Shown here: positions 1 to 7,522 of the stretch, piece after piece
Layout: every line of letters begins with the position of its first letter
Numbering within the stretch: position 1 is the stretch's first letter
DNA from: JBCBWG01 sp038523925
GTDB taxonomy: Bacteria > Pseudomonadota > Alphaproteobacteria > Rhizobiales > Hyphomicrobiaceae
Direction of reading: 5' to 3'
NCBI GenBank assembly: GCA_038523925.1
Contig: JBCBIY010000009.1
Coordinates: forward strand, 1-64,000
Length of the DNA stretch: 64,000 bases
Translations under genes and position numbers: made by a program
Notes under the pieces: model-generated
What the model was told of the DNA's origin: nothing
Databases searched by the model: none
Seen by the model: only the letters and a program-made list of their open reading frames with translations

Positions 1-449
1 CGCCGCAGCGAGTGGCGGTCGGATTCGCGTGCCAACCAAGCCTGCGCAGGTTGGACCAAAAAAGAGAGAGACCCGCCACGCCCACGGCAGCCACCCGCAA
101 ACCCCGCAATGAACAGAGCGAGGCGCACGAAGCTGACCTTCGGTCAGATTAGCGCGCCGCAGCGAGTGGCAGTCGGACTCGCGTGCCAACCAAGCCTGCG
201 CAGGTTGGACCAAAAAAGAGAGAGACCCGCCACGCCCACCGCGCCCACGGCAGCCACCCGCAAACCCCGCGAAGAACAGAGCGAGGCGCACGAAGCTGAC
301 CTTCGGTCAGCGTAGCGCGCCGCAGCGAGTGGCAGTCGGACTCGTGTGCCAACCAAGCCTGCGCAGGTTGGACCAAAAAAGAGAGAACGCGCGAACAGCG
401 CAATAATCTGTGCCAACCAAGCTTGCGCAGGTTGGACCAAAAAAAAAAA
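1..449. repeat. Tandem repeat array, units of 154 and 163 bp
   Basis: Unit A is 1-154, unit B 155-317 and a third unit starts at 318 and diverges after about 385. A and B are nearly identical; B has an extra 9 bp copy of CGCGCCCAC. Each unit holds a 33 bp module (GCCAACCAAG, CCTGCGCAGG, TTGGACC, then A6) at 31-63, 185-217, 348-380, with a fourth copy at 412-444 that runs into an 11 bp A tract. The module folds as CCAA(G)CCT-GCGC-AGGTTGG. A second hairpin, CTGACC-TTC-GGTCAG, closes units A and B. Each unit also has one GANTC site (GATTC in A, GACTC in B and C). Open reading frames across it give repetitive low-complexity peptides and I do not regard them as genes. The array runs off the left edge, so its full size is unknown. 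Confidence 0.85.
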
Positions 450-475
450 GCCCAACGCGCCAAAGCGCGTTGAGC
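439..475 (-). terminator. Intrinsic terminator, distal of a tandem pair
   Basis: Read on the minus strand, an 11 bp stem (GCTCAACGCGC against GCGCGTTGGGC, one G-U pair) with a TTTG loop is followed directly by 11 T. It lies downstream of the leftward gene ending at 529 and just past the proximal terminator. Its T tract coincides with the A tract of the fourth repeat module. Confidence 0.85.
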
Positions 476-477
476 CC

Positions 478-508
478 AAAAAAAAGAGGCCGCCGAAGCG
501 ACCTCTTT
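478..508 (-). terminator. Intrinsic terminator, proximal of a tandem pair
   Basis: On the minus strand the stem GAGGTCGC / GCGGCCTC (8 bp, one G-U pair) closes a TTCG tetraloop and is followed by 8 T. It starts 21 bases after the stop codon of the leftward gene at 529-1815. A further 6 bp hairpin (GCCGCT / AGCGGC, 520-537) spans that stop codon. Confidence 0.9.
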
Positions 509-528
509 CTGTTCGGTTTGCCGCTGAG

Positions 529-1815
529 TTAAGCGGCTTTTGCTTGGAAGGCGGGCGACTTCTTATCCCCCGTTCGACCCTTCGCATTACGCAACCGGTA
601 ACCAGCGTAGACAGCGATTCCAAGTTCATCATGTGTGCGAACGAAGCCAAGAGCCTTCATGCGATTGTAGAATGCATGCTGGGTCTTGATGTCGTCTGCT
701 CGATCCTTATCGACGCAAAACGCGCAGAACTCTTCGTACAAGTGTTGGAACGTTACATTCGAGCCCTCTGCACAACGGATGTGCTCGCGGCTGAACTGTG
801 AAACGAGATCCTCATCGACGTCATCACCTTCGGCCTGCGGGGCCACCGATGCCACGATGGGAATGTCTTCTTCGCTATCGTCATCAAACTCCAGTCCCGT
901 GTTGTCGTTGGCGCCACCCTCTGGCGGGACAACGGTTTCCATAGGTAGTGCTGGTTCGCTGCGCGTCCGGATAGCCTCGTTAAGCGAGACCTGACCCTTC
1001 GGCTCAACAACCTCTACGCGACGCACACCACCCAATCGCCACTGCGAGAAGGCAATGTACATTCCGAGCCCCGAGCCGACTTCAAGTAGAAGAGCAATGA
1101 AGACAGCCAAGGCCGTTTGGACATTCTCGACGGAGACACCCGGCAGGAAAGCGCCGGTCAGATCCGCGAGAATCTGTGCTTGAGGGTCTGCAGCCCGGAG
1201 GCCCGCCCCGTTGGTTTTCGCCAGCTCTGACTGAGTCCGCTCAATGCGAGACTCGAGCTTGGCGGCCTGCTCGGCAGCGCCGAGTTCGGCCTTCAAAGCC
1301 GTGAAGGTTTTACAGAAACGATACGTCGTCCTGCCCTTCACGTTCGTGCAGCCGTTAGACCATTTGTATGGCTTTCGGGCCTGCATTCCCGAGATTTCGC
1401 TCTGCACCATGGCTGCAGGACGATGCTGTGGCACCCAGGAGAGTTGCTCCTTGGCGCGTTTCAGATCGGCTTGCAGGTTGGAGTAGGTCGCAACCTCAGC
1501 GGCTCGCTGCCCGGCGGTGTCCTGCCGGTTCAGCGCGGCGTGGCCGAGAGCTGACGTGAGCGAATATGCCGTCACGACGAGCCAGACCACGGCGGATGCA
1601 GCAGCTTGGCTCCACATCCGGTTTTTTACAGCGGCAAAGATAAAGAACGGCACCAGGGCCTTCAGGCAATCGGCCGCCGCAGATGCGGAGCCATAAATAA
1701 TGCCGTCAAACTCGGTGGTTCCAAGCTGATACCCGAAACGCCAGTTCATGGCAGCCGACACAGCTAATAATACGCCGGCTGCTAGGACGCCTAAAACGCC
1801 CAGAGCATGTCGCAT
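529..1815 (-). CDS. Orphan four-span membrane protein with possible D5-type DNA-binding tail
   Basis: I do not recognise a named family. The 428-residue product shows hydrophobic segments at about 5-23, 47-63 and 72-91, a charged helical stretch (100-215) probably outside the cytoplasm with cysteines 156 and 168, a fourth segment at 233-256, then a cytoplasmic half. That half has an acidic linker (about 300-340) and a C-terminal block at 340-410 (LYEEFCAFC, FYNRMKALGF, YAGYRLR) reminiscent of the winged-helix tail of phage P4/poxvirus D5-type primases; this is a by-eye resemblance. The start at 1815 is preceded by GGAGAGGA five bases upstream; an upstream in-frame start at 1911 would add a non-hydrophobic, basic extension. 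It stands alone between a repeat array with two terminators and an empty region, which suggests acquired DNA such as an integrative element remnant. Confidence 0.75.
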   Translation of the reverse strand: MRHALGVLGVLAAGVLLAVSAAMNWRFGYQLGTTEFDGIIYGSASAAADCLKALVPFFIFAAVKNRMWSQAAASAVVWLVVTAYSLTSALGHAALNRQDTAGQRAAEVATYSNLQADLKRAKEQLSWVPQHRPAAMVQSEISGMQARKPYKWSNGCTNVKGRTTYRFCKTFTALKAELGAAEQAAKLESRIERTQSELAKTNGAGLRAADPQAQILADLTGAFLPGVSVENVQTALAVFIALLLEVGSGLGMYIAFSQWRLGGVRRVEVVEPKGQVSLNEAIRTRSEPALPMETVVPPEGGANDNTGLEFDDDSEEDIPIVASVAPQAEGDDVDEDLVSQFSREHIRCAEGSNVTFQHLYEEFCAFCVDKDRADDIKTQHAFYNRMKALGFVRTHDELGIAVYAGYRLRNAKGRTGDKKSPAFQAKAA

Positions 1816-2462
1816 TTTGTCCTCTCCGATTGAACCCTGGCGAGACGCGTTACGCCCCAGGGCAAAGGGACATTTTTGGTTGAACGAGCGGGCCACCCTC
1901 ATGCGGCGCACGAAATCGCGCGCTTACGGAAGTGACGGACCGGGCCTCACCTTGAGCAGCTCAGGCCTCCCCAAAAGGCCGCGAGCGGTGTGAGCCGATG
2001 TCTCCCCCGGCGGGCCCTCTTGAGCAGAGCCCGGCATGACCATCTGATGTCTGTAACGCCGACCCCGCCGCTTGGGGAAAACGTGTGAACAACATCAAGA
2101 TGGGGACGAGTGAAAACGGGTACTCGACAATTAATCTCCCCCTCGGCGACCAGAAATGGATTGATTCGCCCGATTTTTCCGCCGTGGATTCAGTGATCTA
2201 TTGGCCGAGGTCGCGAAGTGTGGCGAGATTGCCGCGCTTTCGTGTCTGCGCGGACGGCTCATTAATCCACAGGCAGAGCAGATTCTGCACAGTCTTCCCA
2301 CAGTTGCAGCCTCCCGCGATGACGCCGGATCAGCCCACTGCGTTTTTACGATGCACCTGCACATTTTTTCGCGGCGGCGGTCTCGGCAAGCGGTTCATTG
2401 ATGGTTAATCGTTTCAAGGTGCTCGCGCGTTGATGGCGGGTGGTTGGTCGAGGGGGTTGGTC
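1816..2462. other. Intergenic region without a convincing gene
   Basis: About 650 bp separate two divergent genes. Short open frames exist (for example 2085-2408) but none has a plausible ribosome site or protein-like composition. The part from 2085 to 2430 is lower in GC than its surroundings. It holds three GATTC sites (2163, 2187, 2281), the target of the alphaproteobacterial CcrM methylase, and a TTAATCCACA near 2262 that only resembles a DnaA box. Promoters for both flanking genes probably lie here, but I cannot place them. Confidence 0.6.
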
Positions 2463-3851
2463 ATGTATCGCGTACTGATTGGGGCGCTGTTCTTCTGCGC
2501 CTGCGCCGCTCTCGCCTACGCCCTGCCCGCTTCGCAAGGCGCAGAGCAGGTCCGGCGGGTGACTGAAATCATGACCCGGAAGGCGCAGCCGCAGTTGGCC
2601 GCCGCGCTGGATACCCCGTCGGCCTACGCGCCACGCAAAGTTTCAGCCGCACCTGCAGAGCCGGGGCCCCGTCCAGCCAAGCAGCCGCTGAAAGTGAAAG
2701 CAGCAAAGCCGGCAACGCCTCGTTTGGCGCGTGTAGAAAGCCATCCCGCACCAGCGCTCAGCACCAATCGTATTGTGGTCGCAAGCTCAATCACCAAGGG
2801 TCCCGCCAGGCTTGCGCGTCCGAGCGATGCTGATGCCCGCGCAGACCTCGTCAAATCACTGCAGTCGGAACTCGTCAGGGTCGGCTGCTACACAGGCCCG
2901 CTCAACGCTCGGTGGACCGGGCGCGCGAAGACCGCGATGTCGACGTTCGTCAGTAACGTGAACGCGCGTTTGCCGACCGCTGATCCCGATTACATCCTGC
3001 TTGCGCTGCTGCGCGGTCATGGCGGCAGCGATTGCGGCGTCCGGCGGGTGCGCACCCAGGTCGTCAATGCCGATCCTGCGCCCGTTGTTGCAAAATCGCG
3101 GACGGCGCCGGTTGCGCTTGGTTCCCCACGACAGCCGAAAGCACCGACGACAGACCAAACCGAACTGCGCTCTGTTGTGGCAGCCGCGCAGATCCCGACA
3201 GTCGCCCGCCTGATGCCGGCTTCGAGGGCGGCGCCGTCGCTTCGCCCGGCGCCTCCGGCCGTGACGCTTCCGAACCGACGCCCCGTGCCGCCACGTGCTT
3301 CGCAGACCGGGGCGAAAGCGAAGAAGACGACCAAGCCCAAGCGGCCCGCGCCGCCAGATGCGCGTCTGCGTTTTGCAGCCCTCGATGTGCGGCTACCTGT
3401 TGTTCCACAAGCCGCGCCCCCTGAGGCGATGTCTGAAACGCCGGCCGCGCCGGCCGCCGCCGTCGCGCAGCCCGACCGCGAACTCGAGGCGCGTCGCAAA
3501 CTGGTGCGCGATATCAAAGACGTGGCGCGGCGTGAGCGTCAGGCAAAAAAGGCAATCGCAGCGCGCCGTGCAGCGCAACGCAAGGCGCGCCAGCGGACGG
3601 TGCGAGCCGCGCGCAGCCGTGCGCGCGGTGTCGAGGCGCGCCGGAAACGTCGCGTGGCTGCCGCGAAACGGAAACGCGCACGCGCTCGCGCCATCCAAAG
3701 ACGCCGCCGGATCGCCGCCCGCAGGGTTCAGCGCCGTGTCGCCCGCGCGCGGTTCCGGGTTGGCCGCCGCGCATACCGTCCACGCCGCGTGCGCACGCCA
3801 CGGTTCAACGCGCGCACGTTCTTCGCGCAACTCGAAAAGCGCATCAAATAG
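2463..3851 (+). CDS. Secreted protein with peptidoglycan-binding-like domain and very basic tail
   Basis: The 462-residue product begins with a signal peptide or membrane anchor (MYRVLIGALFFCACAALAYA). A Pro/Ala/Lys-rich linker leads to a folded segment near 123-190 (LVKSLQSELVRVGCYTGPLN through DPDYILLALLRG) that resembles the three-helix peptidoglycan-binding-like repeat common in envelope proteins of this group. After more Pro/Ala linker, the last 110 or so residues are extremely rich in Arg, Lys and Ala, like histone H1-type tails. The ATG at 2463 has GAGGGGG upstream and starts directly on the hydrophobic segment; starts at 2430 and 2433 would place polar residues first. The role is unknown; binding to cell wall or to a polyanion at the envelope is an inference. 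Confidence 0.75.
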   Translation: MYRVLIGALFFCACAALAYALPASQGAEQVRRVTEIMTRKAQPQLAAALDTPSAYAPRKVSAAPAEPGPRPAKQPLKVKAAKPATPRLARVESHPAPALSTNRIVVASSITKGPARLARPSDADARADLVKSLQSELVRVGCYTGPLNARWTGRAKTAMSTFVSNVNARLPTADPDYILLALLRGHGGSDCGVRRVRTQVVNADPAPVVAKSRTAPVALGSPRQPKAPTTDQTELRSVVAAAQIPTVARLMPASRAAPSLRPAPPAVTLPNRRPVPPRASQTGAKAKKTTKPKRPAPPDARLRFAALDVRLPVVPQAAPPEAMSETPAAPAAAVAQPDRELEARRKLVRDIKDVARRERQAKKAIAARRAAQRKARQRTVRAARSRARGVEARRKRRVAAAKRKRARARAIQRRRRIAARRVQRRVARARFRVGRRAYRPRRVRTPRFNARTFFAQLEKRIK

Positions 3852-3909
3852 CGTGCGTTGCCGGGCAGACCGCCTTGCCTGCCCGTAAGCAGTCGGGCAG
3901 GCTTGACCC

Positions 3910-4854
3910 ATGCCAGCTCACATCATCTCCATCGGCGAGTGCATGGTCGAACTCGCCCGCACGACAGACGACGCGTTCCGCCTTGCTTACGGCGGCGACA
4001 CGTTCAACACCGCCGTTTATCTCGCGCGGCTCGCGGACGTCCCAGTCGCCTACGCAACGGCGCTTGGCGCCGACCCGTACAGCGATGCCATTGTCGCCAT
4101 CGCGGAGGAAAACCGCGTCGGGACCGAGCTGATTGTGCGGGCGGAAAACCGGATGCCCGGGCTTTACCTGATCGAGACGGAAGCCGGGGAGCGGACGTTC
4201 TGGTATTGGCGGGAGACGGCTCCGGCGCGGGACTACCTCCGGCTCGCGGACCGCGCGCGCCTGGCCGAGGCGTTTGCGAGTGCGCAGTTCATTTACCTGT
4301 CGGGTATCACGCTGTCGCTGTACGACGCGTCGGCGCGAGAGGAGCTTGGCGCTCTCATAGACGGTGCCCGCAAGGCCGGCACACGCGTTGTGATGGATTC
4401 AAACTTCCGCCCACGCGGGTGGCCGGGCGATAGAGACGCGACGCGCAAGGTGTTTGCTGATTTCTGGCAGCGCGCGGATATCGCGCTCCCGACGTTTGAT
4501 GACGAGCAGGCGCTTTGGGACGAGCAGGACCCCAAAGAAACGCTAAGCCGCATCGTTGATGGTGGGGCTTCAACCGTCGTCGTGAAGCTCGGCGACAACG
4601 GCGCGCTCGGCTGGAGCGGTAATAACGCGTCTTTATCGGTGCCCTGCCCTGAGACTCTCGAGCCGGTCGACACGACAGCCGCGGGCGACTCCTTTAACGC
4701 AGGCTTCCTGGCCGCACACATCGCCGGGCAAGACCTTGAAGAGTCGATTTCGTTTGCACACGACGTGGCCGCCGCCGTCATTCAGCATCGCGGCGCCATT
4801 GTGCCCAAAGCTGCGACGGCCCCACTTGCCGAGAGACTTCGCGCGACAGCTTAG
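3910..4854 (+). CDS. kdgK: 2-dehydro-3-deoxygluconokinase (PfkB family)
   Basis: Phosphorylates 2-keto-3-deoxygluconate to KDPG with ATP in the cytoplasm. The 314-residue length fits ribokinase/PfkB sugar kinases. The N-terminal GGDTFNTAVYLARL matches the substrate-binding glycine region, and the C-terminal signature DTTAAGDSFNAGF (about 254-266) holds the catalytic aspartate (260) and the anion hole. The phrase GERTFWYWRE, contacting the sugar acid, is typical of KdgK rather than fructokinase. The next gene, convergent, is eda, which cleaves the product, so the two lower Entner-Doudoroff steps lie together though on opposite strands. Confidence 0.9.
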   Translation: MPAHIISIGECMVELARTTDDAFRLAYGGDTFNTAVYLARLADVPVAYATALGADPYSDAIVAIAEENRVGTELIVRAENRMPGLYLIETEAGERTFWYWRETAPARDYLRLADRARLAEAFASAQFIYLSGITLSLYDASAREELGALIDGARKAGTRVVMDSNFRPRGWPGDRDATRKVFADFWQRADIALPTFDDEQALWDEQDPKETLSRIVDGGASTVVVKLGDNGALGWSGNNASLSVPCPETLEPVDTTAAGDSFNAGFLAAHIAGQDLEESISFAHDVAAAVIQHRGAIVPKAATAPLAERLRATA

Positions 4855-4893
4855 GCCACCTTCGACCGTTCGCGGCGACGCCACGGTATCGAG

Positions 4894-4937
4894 CGAGGGT
4901 CATCTTCAAGCGAGCGTCATCTTCAAGCAAGCGTCAT
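4894..4937. repeat. 17 bp tandem duplication at the 3' end of eda
   Basis: Two 17 bp units (4894-4910 and 4911-4927) differ at one base, and a partial third unit (4928-4937) lies inside the last codons of eda. The effect is that the end of eda, including its stop codon, has been copied into the gap before kdgK. It looks like replication slippage. Confidence 0.8.
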
Positions 4938-5564
4938 GGCTTCGCGCGAGAGGCCGCTGATCGCCTCCCACTCGCCTTCCTCGACGGCCTTCTTTGGGGC
5001 AACCCACGAGCCGCCAACGCTTACAACGTTTGCAAGCGCGAGATAGTCGCTGACGTTGGCAGCCGTAATGCCGCCGGTCGGACACCAGTGCACGTCGCCA
5101 AGCGGCGCTGCGAGTGACTTCAGCGCTGCAACGCCGCCAGCGGCTTCAGCAGGGAAAAACTTGAGCACGCGGTAGCCCATATCCTGCAGCGCCATCGCCT
5201 CGGACGCGGTCGCGGCACCCGGTAGGAACGGCACCCGCCACGCTTCGGCCGCGCCAATCAGAGCCGGTGTCATGCCAGGCGATACGAGGTAGCGCGCGCC
5301 AGCTTCGATTGCGGCCTCGGCTTGCGCCGGTGTGAGCACCGTGCCGGCCCCCACCAGAACATCAGGCAGGGCTTTGGCGATCGCGTGCAGCGCCCGCATT
5401 GAGGCCGGCGTCCGCAGCGTGATCTCAAGCGTCTTCATGCCGCCATCAATGAGCGCCCGCGCCAGCGGGACCGCCTGCTCGGGCTCTGCAATCGTGAGCA
5501 CCGGGACGATGCGCGCGGGCGTCAGTTTCGCTTGCAAGCTGGGGTTTAGGGTTGCTTGGCTCAT
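4923..5564 (-). CDS. eda: 2-keto-3-deoxy-6-phosphogluconate aldolase
   Basis: Cleaves KDPG to pyruvate and glyceraldehyde 3-phosphate, the last specific step of the Entner-Doudoroff path; the family also acts on 4-hydroxy-2-oxoglutarate. The 213-residue protein is standard length. Visible signatures are the opening ARIVPVLTI, GMKTLEITLRT with the catalytic glutamate, LVSPG, and LKFFPAEAAGG with the Schiff-base lysine. CPTGGI and SVGGSW close the phosphate site. The start lies six bases after the cutA stop, with AGGAAT upstream, so the two genes are probably one transcript. Its last codons are part of a 17 bp tandem duplication. Confidence 0.95.
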   Translation of the reverse strand: MSQATLNPSLQAKLTPARIVPVLTIAEPEQAVPLARALIDGGMKTLEITLRTPASMRALHAIAKALPDVLVGAGTVLTPAQAEAAIEAGARYLVSPGMTPALIGAAEAWRVPFLPGAATASEAMALQDMGYRVLKFFPAEAAGGVAALKSLAAPLGDVHWCPTGGITAANVSDYLALANVVSVGGSWVAPKKAVEEGEWEAISGLSREAMTLA

Positions 5565-5569
5565 GCGTC

Positions 5570-5923
5570 TTATTCCTGGCTGTCAGGTCTGTCGGTTGCA
5601 CGTGTTTCTGTCGCGAGCCAATGAAGAAACGGCGCGTGGCCGCCGCTTGGCTCCAAACTGACGATCGCCGGGACATCGTAGGGATGGTGGCGGCTGATCT
5701 CGGCGATGGCCGCTTCCGCTCGCGCAACCGTTGTCTTGAAGATCACCGCAACCTCATCACCGCCGGTGACCGCGCCCTCCCACCGATACACCGCAGTCAT
5801 CGCACCCAGGATATTTGCGCAGGCGGCCAGCCGCTGGTCGACAATCCGTCCGGCGATGACCCGCGCGCTTTCAGCATCCGGAAAGGTCGCGTAGATTAAA
5901 ATTGGATCGGCTGGTGATGCCAC
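5570..5923 (-). CDS. cutA: CutA1 divalent-cation tolerance protein
   Basis: A small trimeric cytoplasmic protein linked to copper tolerance, of uncertain biochemical role. The 117-residue sequence matches the family throughout: YATFPDAESARVIAGRIVDQ near the start, LAACANILGAMTAVYRWEG in the middle, and VAVIFKTT followed by HPYDVPAIVSL, the most conserved stretch. I chose the GTG at 5923, preceded by GGAG eight bases upstream, because it begins directly before the first beta strand; the open frame extends much further upstream but that part is compositionally unlike protein. It precedes eda by five bases and is divergent from nadK. Confidence 0.92.
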   Translation of the reverse strand: MASPADPILIYATFPDAESARVIAGRIVDQRLAACANILGAMTAVYRWEGAVTGGDEVAVIFKTTVARAEAAIAEISRHHPYDVPAIVSLEPSGGHAPFLHWLATETRATDRPDSQE

Positions 5924-6036
5924 TGACGGCTCCGCGCTGGTCGTCGGCTGGCGCAACTGCGCTCGCAGGCTTCTGCGTGGCGCAACGCCGGGCCAAAGAC
6001 TACCGCGCGTGACAGCCGGAAGGAAGCTGAGAGCCG

Positions 6037-6852
6037 ATGTCCGAGACCATCTCAGATCGCAGAGCCGACGGTCTGCAAAGGACCGGCGCGTTTGAGCGCA
6101 TCGCGTTCGTTGCCAGCGAGCACGACGAGGCGGAAGCGGCCGCACAGGCGCTGCGCGAGACGTACGGCGATGTGGCGGTCGGCGAAGCCGATGTGATTGT
6201 CGCCCTTGGCGGCGACGGACTGATGTTGCAGGTGCTGCACGCAATGCTCGGCACCGGCGTTCCAATTTATGGCATGCACCGCGGGTCAGTCGGCTTTCTG
6301 ATGAACGACTTCGAAGACGGCAATCTGCGCGCCCGCCTCGCCGAAGCAGAAGTCACACGCATCCGGCCGTTGCGGATGACGGCGACAGACGCATCGGGTT
6401 CGGTTGCGACCGGCCTCGCGATCAACGAGGTCTCGCTCTTCCGCCAAACGCACCAGGCCGCGAAGCTGCGCATTCACATCGACGGCAAAGTCCGGATGGA
6501 CGAAATGATCTGCGACGGCGTACTCGTTGCAACGCCGGCCGGATCGACTGCGTACAATCTGTCGGCGCACGGTCCGATCCTGCCGATCGAGGCGCCGCTT
6601 CTCGCAGTGACCCCGATCAGCCCGTTCCGTCCGCGGCGGTGGCGCGGCGCGCTCGTCTCGAACCGCGCCCGCGTGATCGTCGACGTCCTGGAGCCGGCAA
6701 AGAGACCCGTGAACGCCGTCGCTGACCACAAAGAGACAAAGTCTGTCGTCCGCGTTGAGATCGCGGAAGCCGCCGATGCTGAGCTTCTCATGCTGTTCGA
6801 TCCGGGCCACAGCCTCGATGAACGCATCTTGTCCGAACAGTTCCGCTACTGA
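6037..6852 (+). CDS. nadK: NAD kinase
   Basis: Phosphorylates NAD to NADP, using ATP or polyphosphate. The 271-residue protein carries the catalytic GGDG at 58-61 (VIVALGGDGLMLQ), then YGMHRGSVGFLMN, the NEVS motif (AINEVSLFR), and the TPAGSTAYNLSAHGPIL segment that binds NAD. It has the short alphaproteobacterial form with an N-terminal stretch of about 20 residues before the first strand. GCTGAGAG lies upstream of the ATG. It is transcribed divergently from cutA. Confidence 0.93.
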   Translation: MSETISDRRADGLQRTGAFERIAFVASEHDEAEAAAQALRETYGDVAVGEADVIVALGGDGLMLQVLHAMLGTGVPIYGMHRGSVGFLMNDFEDGNLRARLAEAEVTRIRPLRMTATDASGSVATGLAINEVSLFRQTHQAAKLRIHIDGKVRMDEMICDGVLVATPAGSTAYNLSAHGPILPIEAPLLAVTPISPFRPRRWRGALVSNRARVIVDVLEPAKRPVNAVADHKETKSVVRVEIAEAADAELLMLFDPGHSLDERILSEQFRY

Positions 6853-7009
6853 ACAACGGCAGTGCGCGGCAAGGGGGTGTGTGCGAAACGTTTGCCGGCG
6901 CGCGTTAGCCTTTGGTGACGACATCTTGCGTTCTGACTTGGCAGTGCGGGCGGCAGGCGGCAAACCTGCGTCCACATTCCACTAATCAACCAAAGGACGC
7001 GCGGCCGCC

Positions 7010-7501
7010 ATGGGGCGGCACGTAGCGGCGACTGATATGGCAGGGCTCTACTACGACGCATTCACCGTGGGCGATGTCTTCGACCACGCCATCCGTCGGA
7101 CGGTGACGGAAGCCGACAACACGCTGTTCTCGTGCATGACGCACAATCCGCAGCCACTGCACCTCGACCATGCCTTTGCGGCCGAAACGGAGTTTGGCAA
7201 GCCGCTCGTCAATAGCCTGTTCACGCTTGGCCTGATGATCGGCGTATCGGTGAGCGACACAACGCTTGGGACGACGGTCGCGAACCTCGGGATGACGGAA
7301 GTGCGGTTTCCAGCGCCGGTCTTTCACGGCGACACGCTGCACTGCCGGACGACGGTTGAGGAGATGCGCGAAAGCCGGTCGCGTCCCGCCACTGGGATCA
7401 TCTCGTTCCGCCATGAGGCGTTCAACCAGAACGAGGTGCTGGTCGCGACGTGCCTGCGGCAAGCGATGATGCACAAGGCGCCGGCCGCAGCTGTCGGCTG
7501 A
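7010..7501 (+). CDS. MaoC family (hot-dog) acyl-CoA hydratase
   Basis: Belongs to the MaoC/R-hydratase hot-dog fold, which hydrates enoyl-CoA type thioesters. Residues MTHNPQPLHLDHAFAAETEFG contain the catalytic Asp/His pair region (N-P-x-H-x-D), followed by LVNSLFTLGL and PVFHGDTLH, both typical. The protein is 163 residues from 7010; a second ATG at 7037 (MAGLYYDAFTVG) fits the usual start of homologues and may be the real one, as neither has a strong ribosome site. It lies 21 bp before a CitE-like lyase. In known alphaproteobacterial routes such pairs act on mesaconyl-, malyl- or methylmalyl-type CoA esters; the exact substrate here is not shown. Confidence 0.85.
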   Translation: MGRHVAATDMAGLYYDAFTVGDVFDHAIRRTVTEADNTLFSCMTHNPQPLHLDHAFAAETEFGKPLVNSLFTLGLMIGVSVSDTTLGTTVANLGMTEVRFPAPVFHGDTLHCRTTVEEMRESRSRPATGIISFRHEAFNQNEVLVATCLRQAMMHKAPAAAVG

Positions 7502-7522
7502 TCACAGCGGAGATGATGCGTT

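Noticed and set aside
31..63. Repeat hairpin plus A6 as a terminator
   Set aside because: The A tract follows the hairpin on the plus strand, so on the minus strand the T tract precedes the stem. Neither orientation gives a stem followed by T.
144..650. Leftward open frames of 104-168 codons across the repeat array
   Set aside because: They consist of the repeated unit translated in different frames, have no ribosome site and overlap two intrinsic terminators.
2258..2310. DnaA-box-like TTAATCCACA and CCCACAG as part of an origin
   Set aside because: One imperfect box plus a fragment, no AT-rich stretch and no replication gene nearby.
2085..2408. Possible small gene of 107 codons
   Set aside because: Composition is unlike its neighbours' proteins, no ribosome site precedes it, and it overlaps frames on both strands of similar length.
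2430..3517. Overlapping reading frames of 100-200 codons on both strands within the basic-tail gene
   Set aside because: High GC leaves long open frames in several phases; only the forward frame from 2463 has a ribosome site and a signal segment.
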